NCBI GenBank assembly: GCA_045126975.1
Contig: JBGVPL010000015.1
Span: forward strand, 1 to 64,000
From: Aphodosoma sp045126975
GTDB taxonomy: Bacteria > Bacteroidota > Bacteroidia > Bacteroidales > Paludibacteraceae
Length of the DNA stretch: 64,000 nt
Reading direction: 5' to 3'
The notes below the pieces were generated by a model that was not told the DNA's origin, searched no databases, and was given only the letters and a program-made list of their open reading frames with translations. Made by a program: the position numbers and the translations under genes. Below, piece after piece: positions 57,458-64,000 of the stretch. Numbering within the stretch: the stretch's first letter is position 1; the number at the start of each line of letters is the position of its first letter.

Positions 57458-58565
57458 GATTTTGCTTTAATTTTTGAGCTCGCTTTATATCTGACAGTGC
57501 CAACTGCTTATATTTACTCTTTAAGTTTTCATCTTTTTCTATTTCTGCCATTCTACGATACATCGCAAAGCGCGTAATATATGCCTCTATATATTCACTA
57601 TTAATAGATATTGCCTTAGTTATATTTCTTTCTGCTTTGTCAAAATCTTTATCTTGATTCAAGTACATTAAAGCAATGTTTCGATAAACAACATCATATT
57701 GAGGGTTTATCTCTAAAGCCTTATTGTAATTAATTTCAGCTAACTTATATTGTTCTTCTGCTGCATATACATTTCCAATATTGTTATACGCTCTAGCAAG
57801 ATACGGATTTATCGCTAAGACAGCATTTAAGTCAATAAGAGCAGCCTCACTGTTATTGAGTAATGAGTGTGCAATACCGCGCCATAATAAAGCCTTCTCA
57901 TTTTTGTTATCAATTTCTAATACTTGTGAATATATTTCAATTGCTCTATTTGAATCTTTTTCTAAAATAGTTTGAGCCTCACCTATAAGTTGATAAATCT
58001 TTGTATTTTTTTCATAATTTTCGACATTATTACTTACTTTGTCAATGTATGCCCTATGTTCTGCAAATCTTTTTTCGAATGTTTTATTTTGGTCTTTAAT
58101 TTGTCTCTCAATTTCTTTATATTGTTCTCTTAATCTACTTGCAGTAATACGATCTTGATCTCTTAATCGTTCCTTCAAAAATTCTTTTTGTTCACGAATC
58201 TCTCCTTTCATATTTCGATCAAATATAACATTGATAACAATCGGTATTACAATACCAATTACCACACCTATAAGACCCCAAATCCACGAAAATTTCGTCA
58301 ACCCCCTATCCATTTCATTATCCAATCTATCATAATAAACCAAGCAATTATCTTTCGTTTCAGATAGGACTTTATCCATTGCTTCTTGGTGTGCAATAGA
58401 CATAGAATCAATACGAGCGTTGAGTATCTCTACTTGTTTATTAAGTACAACTTCTACATCCACTTTAGCAGATGTAGATTTGCTATTATTATTTGTTTGA
58501 GCAAACGATAATGTAGTTGAACCAACCAGCATTATCAATATGATAAACTTCTTCATCTTTTTCAA
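57444..58565 (-). CDS. Membrane-anchored TPR protein of the restriction locus
   Basis: This 373-residue protein has a signal peptide (FIILIMLVGSTTLSFAQ, ending near 23), a short periplasmic segment, then one membrane helix (about 92-114, WIWGLIGVVIGIVIPIVI). After the helix come a cytoplasmic-side coiled coil (about 120-180, with repeated RLREQ/EIERQI) and at least four TPR units (about 190-345, e.g. ALLWRGIAHSLLNNSEAALI and ARAYNNIGNVYAAEEQYKLA). It overlaps hsdS by 14 nt, so it is co-translated with a restriction subunit. TPR proteins with TIR effectors usually serve as scaffolds or sensors. That role is inferred. Confidence 0.78.
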   Translation of the reverse strand: MKKMKKFIILIMLVGSTTLSFAQTNNNSKSTSAKVDVEVVLNKQVEILNARIDSMSIAHQEAMDKVLSETKDNCLVYYDRLDNEMDRGLTKFSWIWGLIGVVIGIVIPIVINVIFDRNMKGEIREQKEFLKERLRDQDRITASRLREQYKEIERQIKDQNKTFEKRFAEHRAYIDKVSNNVENYEKNTKIYQLIGEAQTILEKDSNRAIEIYSQVLEIDNKNEKALLWRGIAHSLLNNSEAALIDLNAVLAINPYLARAYNNIGNVYAAEEQYKLAEINYNKALEINPQYDVVYRNIALMYLNQDKDFDKAERNITKAISINSEYIEAYITRFAMYRRMAEIEKDENLKSKYKQLALSDIKRAQKLKQNHDAE

Positions 58566-58568
58566 GTA

Positions 58569-58796
58569 TTACTTTCCCATCATTTTTAAGTATGTTTGGA
58601 TAATATCACTTTGGCGTTTTTGATATTCAAGCCATTCTTTATGCAATCTATCTAATAGCTCTACCTTATCTTTACTATCAATAGCATTACACATTGGTTC
58701 TGCAATGTGTGAAGGGTATGTGCTTCGAATCAGCCCCTTATTAAATTCACTTTCAGCTTTCTTATAGATTAGATTCCAAAACTCTTGTTCTGTCAT
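58569..58796 (-). CDS. Small protein of unknown function, restriction locus
   Basis: This 75-residue acidic/basic helical protein (starts MTEQEFWNLIYKKAESEFNK; ends with a helical stretch KEWLEYQKRQSDIIQTYLK) shows no recognised motif. It starts a block of six closely packed genes (this gene, TPR, hsdS, TIR, hsdR and YgjP) and is 3 nt ahead of the TPR gene. Its upstream region (58797-59005) has repeated CTTTACAT elements, listed separately. A regulator or inhibitor is possible; there is no direct evidence. Confidence 0.6.
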   Translation of the reverse strand: MTEQEFWNLIYKKAESEFNKGLIRSTYPSHIAEPMCNAIDSKDKVELLDRLHKEWLEYQKRQSDIIQTYLKMMGK

Positions 58797-58885
58797 AGTC
58801 TTTATTTTTAATATCCCTTTTGTTTTATCAATATTAATAGTATTCCTTTGGATACTTTATATAAATAAATCCCCATATTCTTTAC

Positions 58886-58972
58886 AATATGATATCTTAT
58901 GTAAAGTTTTTGGTAGTTTTCTTTACATTCAAGATAATTTATATAAAGATTTATGCCCTTTTCTTTACATTA
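58886..58972 (-). promoter_or_regulatory. Repeated CTTTACAT/ATGTAAAG elements upstream of the six-gene restriction block
   Basis: CTTTACA (58881-58887 region), ATGTAAAG (58899-58906 region), and two copies of TTTTCTTTACATT (near 58918 and 58960) lie within about 90 nt. The first two are in inverse orientation, as in a dimer-binding operator. They are the only conspicuous structure in the 209-nt gap between fic and the small gene. The coordinates are approximate to a few bases. Confidence 0.45.
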
Positions 58973-59005
58973 AATATATCGTATGCGCAAAAAAACTTAA
59001 TTTCT

Positions 59006-60127
59006 TTATATCATCTTACTAATAGACTCTATTTTTTCAAAACGATCATCTGTCTTAGGACTATGCTCAATAAGAATCTGAGTAAGAGCCGTATTTAAAT
59101 AAAAATTACTATGTCCTAATTTTAACTTTTCTAGTAATCTATTAGAAACTAATTTGTTGAGATATGCGGTAGCAGTAACGCGAGATACATTCAAATCTTG
59201 AATAATAAAATCAATCTTAGTATAAGGATGATTAAATAAGTTATTAAGTAACTCGTGACTATATTGTTTACCCATAACTATCTTCATCTTCTCTTTGTAC
59301 TCCTGCATTAAAATCTTTATTTGTTTTACTAAAACAATTGTCTCTTCTGCAGTCTCTTCAACACCTTTCAAGACAAATAGTATCCATTCCTCCCAGTTGC
59401 CATTATCTCGAACCGATTGTATAAGACGATAATATTCTGATTTGTTTTTTATTATGTAACGGCTCAAATACAATATTGGCAAATCAAGTAACTCCTTAAT
59501 AACTAAGTATAATGAATTTACAATACGCCCTGTTCTACCATTCCCATCATAGAATGGATGCACACTCTCGAATTGATGATGAATAATAGCCATCTTTATC
59601 AGCGGATCAACATCTTGAAGAGAGTCATCATTTATATATTGTTCCAGATTATCCATATGCAAAACAATCTCATCATATGATTGAGGTGGCGTATAAACAA
59701 CCTCTTGTCTCTGATTCTTTAAGTTCGTGCCTGGCAACCTACGAAAACCCGCTTTATTACATTCAAGAACTTCTTGAACCTCTTTAATGATAGAAAGCGT
59801 AAGTATCTTGTTGTTTCTAATCAAATCGAAACCTCGTTTAAGAGCTCCTGCATACTGAACCACCTCTTTTGTAGAAGCAGATACAGCAAAGGATTTTAAC
59901 TCGGCATCTGCTTTGTATAAATCGTCATGAGTAGTAATAATATTTTCCACGGCAGAACTCTCTTTTGCTTCTTGCAAAATGAGTGTATTGATAAGAATAC
60001 TTTCATTCGGAATAGTCAACGCAACACCTTTCAACTCTGCAAGTTTTTTATTCGCAGAGTTTAACTGTTTCAAAACGGCTTTTGTCTCAACATCAAGTTG
60101 TAAAGGTAGTTTTGGTATCTGATACAT
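59006..60127 (-). CDS. Fic-family protein of the restriction locus
   Basis: This 373-residue protein has the Fic catalytic motif HPFYDGNGRTGR (His190 to Arg201), so the AMP-transfer site is complete. An inhibitory motif SSAVEN (57-62, S-x-x-x-E-N) lies before it, as in class II self-inhibited Fic proteins. An N-terminal Fic_N-like segment (residues 1-50) and a C-terminal winged-helix-like domain (about 285-370, with FIIQDLNVSRVTATAYLNK) complete it. It probably AMPylates a host protein under control of the inhibitory helix. It follows hsdM by 12 nt. Confidence 0.88.
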   Translation of the reverse strand: MYQIPKLPLQLDVETKAVLKQLNSANKKLAELKGVALTIPNESILINTLILQEAKESSAVENIITTHDDLYKADAELKSFAVSASTKEVVQYAGALKRGFDLIRNNKILTLSIIKEVQEVLECNKAGFRRLPGTNLKNQRQEVVYTPPQSYDEIVLHMDNLEQYINDDSLQDVDPLIKMAIIHHQFESVHPFYDGNGRTGRIVNSLYLVIKELLDLPILYLSRYIIKNKSEYYRLIQSVRDNGNWEEWILFVLKGVEETAEETIVLVKQIKILMQEYKEKMKIVMGKQYSHELLNNLFNHPYTKIDFIIQDLNVSRVTATAYLNKLVSNRLLEKLKLGHSNFYLNTALTQILIEHSPKTDDRFEKIESISKMI

Positions 60128-60139
60128 ATCCTATAAATT

Positions 60140-62584
60140 TTAATATCCCATTAATTTCAAGTGATTAGCAACCTTTGCTTCCAAGTCAGCAATTTCTGCA
60201 TCAATCTCAGACAAAGTTTGCGCATAGCGCTCAGCAAGAGCAGATACCTTTGAAGTCAGTTGTTGGCTAATGCGTTGCATCTCGCCATCGAGGCGAGCAG
60301 AGAGCGATGCAAACCACTTTTTCTCAACGACCAATCGCTTGATATCCTCCTCCGAAAGGTCAGCATACTTAACCATCAAAGCTGTAAGTAGATCATATTT
60401 ACGTTCCTTGAGAATCTTCTTATTGAGAGAGATATCGCCTTTAAGAGTGAGGTAATTCTGCAACACAGCAATCTCCTCTGCATCTGCCTTCTTATCAAGT
60501 GCCTTAATACGTTTCTTAACATTACCATCATTTATCTTGCTATCGGCAAAATTATCTTCATCGAGGTAGTTCTCAGCTTGCTCTTCAACGAGTTCAGCAA
60601 GTTGCGCTTCGTTTTGTGCCAAATGCTCCTCTGCAGCAGCGATAAGGTCACGCTTATCAGCAAAATACTCGTCGATAACAATAGAAACAGGGAGTAAATC
60701 GCATACAACATCCTCGGGTGCAGCAGCCTTCTTCTCTTTTTTATTCTTTTCGTCTTTCTTCTTCGATACGGGTTGAGGTGTATAGAGCTGTACATTCCAA
60801 CCTCCAGACGAAATCATATAGCAATCGTCTTGCATAGTCTCGCCCCAATAATTCATCAGGCTGTCATAGACATCGTATGCATCAACAAGCGACTTATCCA
60901 CCCCAAAAATTTCCAATAGAGAATTACCAAGTTGTTCAATAAGAACCTTCGGTGCAAAACCTTGAACAAGGGCATTAAGTTGCACACGATGTTTGTCGCA
61001 CCAATCGACAAAACTCTTCTTAAACACCTCTCCCTGTTGTTGAAAATCAGTATTAGTTGCAACAGTATCGCGCACAGTTTCTTGCTTGCAATTTAGCGAA
61101 TAGTAACCTTCGCGCGTTGGATGTTCAACAAAGAGTTCTGCACACAATGAGGGGCATACATTCCAATAAGTATCAAATTGGTCTATATCATGTTTAGGCA
61201 GACCGCCGTAGAGATGCGCATCAATATCTTGCAATATTTCGGAATCAGGAGCAGATACATAACGAGGAATATTGAGATTGAAATCGTTGCGTTCTATCTC
61301 TTCCATAGAAACAAAGCGAGCAAAGTGAGGAACATCGCGTTGTGCCTGCCATACATCGACAATACGGCGGATATCTTGCTCACGCAAACGGTTCTTAGCA
61401 CCATCCTTTATAAAGCCACTCTTTGCATCAATCATAAAGACACCCTTACGACTTGCCGCATCCGATTTCTCAATGATAATGATACAAGCAGGTATACCAG
61501 TACCAAAGAATAGATTGGCTGGGAGACCTATGATGCCTTTAATATATCGCTTCTCGGCAACGAGATATTTACGTATTTGAGCTTCAGCATTGCCTCGAAA
61601 AAGTACACCGTGCGGCAAAATACAAGCAGCACAACCCGTTTGTTTCAGCGAACGCACAATATGAAGCAAGAAAGCATAATCACCATTCTTTTCTGGAGGA
61701 ACACCAATCTTTATACCCTCGCCCCAACGATGAAATTCATCCTCTACCTTAGCACTTTTAAGCCACGACTTAGTTGAGAATGGAGGATTTGCCACAATAT
61801 AGTCAAAAGTTTTAAGTTGACTATCATCGCTCTTAAATTGAGGGTCGTTGATAGTATCACCTTGCTTAATATCTGCATAAATCTCATTATGCAGAATCAT
61901 ATTCATTTTTGCCAAACCTACAGTAGCATTATCCTTCTCCTGCCCATAAACAGATGCACCCTCTGGTGTCTCGTACATAGCTCTTAGGAGTAACGAACCC
62001 GAGCCACATGTAGGGTCGTAGATGGTTGTTCGCTTACCATTTTTAGCATTGTTTAAACCAATAACCTTAGCCATAACACGGCTAACTTCGGCAGGAGTAT
62101 AAAATTGACCCTTACTTTTACCACTTTCGGTAGCAAAGTTCTTCATCAAATATTCGTAGGCATCGCCAATGAGATCGTCGTCAGCGGCACGATTCTTACT
62201 AAAATCGAGATTTTCATTTTGGAATACGGCAATAAGATTACTCAAAGTATCAACTTTATCCTTGCCCTTACCCAGTTTCGTATCATCCTCAAAATCGGCA
62301 ATAAAGACACCCTCAAGCTGATTAGCTTCTGCCAGAGCAGCCATCTTCTTGTTCATCTCCTCACCTATATTTGGATTACCCTTGAGCGCAACAAAATCCT
62401 CAAAGTAACAACCATTAGGAATCTCAATATCAAACGCAGAATCACTGCGACTCTTGTCGCTAATGTATTTAACAAAAAGTATTACCAACACATAATCTTT
62501 GTATTGACTTGCATCCATACCGCCACGAAGCTCATCGCAGCATTTCCAAAGTGTACTATATAATTCGGATTTTTTAACAGCCAT
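60140..62584 (-). CDS. hsdM: Type I restriction system methyltransferase subunit
   Basis: This 814-residue methyltransferase has an N-terminal helical HsdM domain, the S-adenosylmethionine motif I DPTCGSGSLL (190-199) and the catalytic motif NPPF (266-269), as in adenine N6 methyltransferases. The sequence GQFYTPAEV (159-167) before motif I is typical. It is about 300 residues longer than a minimal HsdM. The C-terminal part (from about 560) includes a Lys/Glu-rich charged stretch (KKKDEKNKKEKKAA) and long coiled-coil helices. The gene is first in the hsdM-fic unit. A probable promoter lies about 320 nt upstream. Confidence 0.93.
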   Translation of the reverse strand: MAVKKSELYSTLWKCCDELRGGMDASQYKDYVLVILFVKYISDKSRSDSAFDIEIPNGCYFEDFVALKGNPNIGEEMNKKMAALAEANQLEGVFIADFEDDTKLGKGKDKVDTLSNLIAVFQNENLDFSKNRAADDDLIGDAYEYLMKNFATESGKSKGQFYTPAEVSRVMAKVIGLNNAKNGKRTTIYDPTCGSGSLLLRAMYETPEGASVYGQEKDNATVGLAKMNMILHNEIYADIKQGDTINDPQFKSDDSQLKTFDYIVANPPFSTKSWLKSAKVEDEFHRWGEGIKIGVPPEKNGDYAFLLHIVRSLKQTGCAACILPHGVLFRGNAEAQIRKYLVAEKRYIKGIIGLPANLFFGTGIPACIIIIEKSDAASRKGVFMIDAKSGFIKDGAKNRLREQDIRRIVDVWQAQRDVPHFARFVSMEEIERNDFNLNIPRYVSAPDSEILQDIDAHLYGGLPKHDIDQFDTYWNVCPSLCAELFVEHPTREGYYSLNCKQETVRDTVATNTDFQQQGEVFKKSFVDWCDKHRVQLNALVQGFAPKVLIEQLGNSLLEIFGVDKSLVDAYDVYDSLMNYWGETMQDDCYMISSGGWNVQLYTPQPVSKKKDEKNKKEKKAAAPEDVVCDLLPVSIVIDEYFADKRDLIAAAEEHLAQNEAQLAELVEEQAENYLDEDNFADSKINDGNVKKRIKALDKKADAEEIAVLQNYLTLKGDISLNKKILKERKYDLLTALMVKYADLSEEDIKRLVVEKKWFASLSARLDGEMQRISQQLTSKVSALAERYAQTLSEIDAEIADLEAKVANHLKLMGY

Positions 62585-62980
62585 AACTGCCTAGATTATT
62601 ACTAATTTATTAACTCTTAGATATCTTCATTAAAAATTTTGATAATTTACAAATTTACTATTCTTTTCTTACATTCGTAAATTATTTTTACCCTTCATTT
62701 GTAATATATTTACTATTTGTGGTAATTTTACCTAACAATAGACAATGAATGCATCGTAAATCACAAATCCAAATGCTATTTATAGCACTTAAAAGAGTAT
62801 GAATTTAGATATAATAGTAGAAAAAAGTATTTACAAACTACTAATTTACAACTTTATAATTTTTCCGCCAAAACTATCTTTAACCTTAAAGAGTATTCTT
62901 CTGCAAAGATACAAAATAAAATTGCCAAAAGCAAGTGATTTTTGTTGTTTTAAGACATATACACTATATATAATTGGTTA
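62585..62980. other. Intergenic region upstream of hsdM
   Basis: About 400 A/T-rich bases without a gene. On the minus strand TATCTTTG (62911-62904) and TAAATTTG (62657-62650) are possible -7 elements; neither has a well-spaced -33 match. Several ATTTAC/GTAAAT phrases occur. I saw nothing else. Confidence 0.5.
62904..62911 (-). promoter_or_regulatory. Possible -7 element for hsdM
   Basis: The minus strand reads TATCTTTG. It would give a leader of about 320 nt. TAAATTTG at 62657-62650 is a nearer alternative. Confidence 0.35.
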
Positions 62981-64000
62981 TCAATACAATTCCTTAACAT
63001 AAAATTTACATTCTTCTATAATTTCGCGACAACGTTTTTCAGTCATACGTATTGCGACACCAACGGCAATCATATCGGCTTTGGTTGGTAGTCCTGAACC
63101 GTTTACAGTGGTGGCATGTTCGCCATTATATCCTGCTGGACTATAAGTCAAATCATAGGCTGGAGCCAAATGCCAACCCGAATCGGTGTATATGAAACTG
63201 AAATTCTTTGCATGGTCGTCACGATTCTTAGCCAACACATTGAACACCATGCGCCTAAACATTTGCTCAACCTCTTTCGGACTCTGAGTCAACCACCCCG
63301 TCAGATTCAACAATACCGAATAATCCAACGAAGGCACCTGATGCGAAACACACAGCATAGCCGCAGCCGTAATCACATGCCTACGCACACCATCCACCAC
63401 ATCAAAACGTTTGGTTGCAAAATAACAATCATCTATCAATTTGAAATCAGGCACATCAATACCACACTTGCGTGCTACGTCATTATAGTGCCACTCCATT
63501 TGCCCCATATCCATTGGGTCATACGTATGCCTAAACTTTACAATCCAACTACCCTCCTCATCTTGCAACAAACATTTAGGTCGGCATCCACCCGAATTGC
63601 CACTACTGCGATACAACAACTCCTCATCGACATCTGCCTTTTCGCCAAACAAATCCAACGCCATCTGCTGCAATTCATCCATTTTGGGCAACGATTTCGC
63701 TTCGCCTTGCAACATTTCGGGCACATAACTCAAAGCCCCCATACCAGCACATCCCACAATGCTCAATCGTTGCAATGGAGTCAACGCAAAATCATCCACC
63801 CCATGACGACGCAACATACGATTTAACAGATAGCGTACATATCCATCTGGCAAACTATCTTCGAAAACTCCAAAATTACCATAAAAAGGCTCTCGCTTAG
63901 CAATAAATAACTCCGACTTTAAGGGCAATTCGCGAGGCGAAATCGAGAAACCATCCGCCAACCACTCCTTGTCATATTCAAAAACACAACGACTTCCGTC
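62981..64000 (-). CDS. hipA: HipA-like serine/threonine kinase (N-terminus beyond the window)
   Basis: The last 340 codons are visible; the frame is open to base 64000, with 13 codons (DGSRCVFEYDKEW) ahead of a TTG that is not a real start. The HipA_C kinase core has a Gly-rich nucleotide loop (SSGNSGGCRPKCLL), the conserved KFRHTYD strand, the catalytic NRDDHAKN (about 254-261 from that TTG) and the metal motif AYDLTYS. HipA kinases phosphorylate glutamyl-tRNA synthetase or related targets and are held in check by HipB. Any HipB partner or HipA_N half would lie to the right of the window. Confidence 0.88.
   Translation of the reverse strand, partial: DGSRCVFEYDKEWLADGFSISPRELPLKSELFIAKREPFYGNFGVFEDSLPDGYVRYLLNRMLRRHGVDDFALTPLQRLSIVGCAGMGALSYVPEMLQGEAKSLPKMDELQQMALDLFGEKADVDEELLYRSSGNSGGCRPKCLLQDEEGSWIVKFRHTYDPMDMGQMEWHYNDVARKCGIDVPDFKLIDDCYFATKRFDVVDGVRRHVITAAAMLCVSHQVPSLDYSVLLNLTGWLTQSPKEVEQMFRRMVFNVLAKNRDDHAKNFSFIYTDSGWHLAPAYDLTYSPAGYNGEHATTVNGSGLPTKADMIAVGVAIRMTEKRCREIIEECKFYVKELY

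Noticed and set aside
63116..63826. Rightward frame of 236 codons opposite hipA
   Set aside because: It is antisense to the conserved HipA kinase core and has no recognisable features.

Overview
The window reads as a chromosome segment of an anaerobic Bacteroidales bacterium (phylum Bacteroidota). The evidence is the low G+C, the recurrent promoters of the Bacteroidetes type (TTTG, 19-21 nt, TAnnTTTG), the weak Shine-Dalgarno sequences, a three-subunit fumarate reductase/succinate dehydrogenase, a four-subunit ferredoxin-dependent 2-oxoacid oxidoreductase, and families typical of the phylum (GSCFA, PGN_0703-like nuclease, FabZ-like hotdog pairs with an MMPL exporter). I found no rRNA, tRNA, CRISPR array, integrase or transposase.

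Layout. 1-8.7 kb: a leftward aryl-polyene/flexirubin-type lipid-pigment cluster (acyltransferase, ketosynthase, ACP, two hotdog dehydratases, MMPL exporter, FAD oxidoreductase, ketoreductase, LolA-like protein cut by the window edge). 8.7-12.6 kb: spacers rich in repeats, a 49-codon small gene, a nucleoside phosphorylase with a long repeat-filled leader, and mnmE carrying two in-frame repeat-derived insertions. 12.6-18.4 kb: a compact six-gene leftward operon (AAA ATPase, RloB/TOPRIM, trypsin-like protease, small membrane protein, PD-(D/E)XK nuclease, class III cyclase-like protein) with one promoter and one terminator. This is the best candidate here for an undescribed conflict system. 18.5-19.7 kb: an alcohol dehydrogenase remnant and a PGN_0703-like nuclease. 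19.7-49.7 kb: housekeeping and envelope genes (SDR, yjdM, rmuC, frdCAB, a wza/wzc-like pair whose kinase domain is degenerate, antiporter, cobB, aminopeptidase, ald, queA, an S41 peptidase operon, GSCFA, kor operon, thrS). 49.9-62.6 kb: a second defence island, a type I restriction system interleaved with Fic, TPR and TIR proteins and a YgjP-type metallopeptidase, next to an AlbA_2-type gene fossil. 63-64 kb: a HipA-like kinase cut by the window edge.

A theme that runs across the core regions but that I did not see inside the two defence islands is short tandem arrays with a period of seven bases. The sequence differs from site to site, but the period stays at seven. They fill spacers, supply the last codons and the stop of several genes, and have entered two coding regions (mnmE and the GSCFA gene). 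Several families of small palindromic elements accompany them. All functional statements come from motifs and gene context; no database search was possible.
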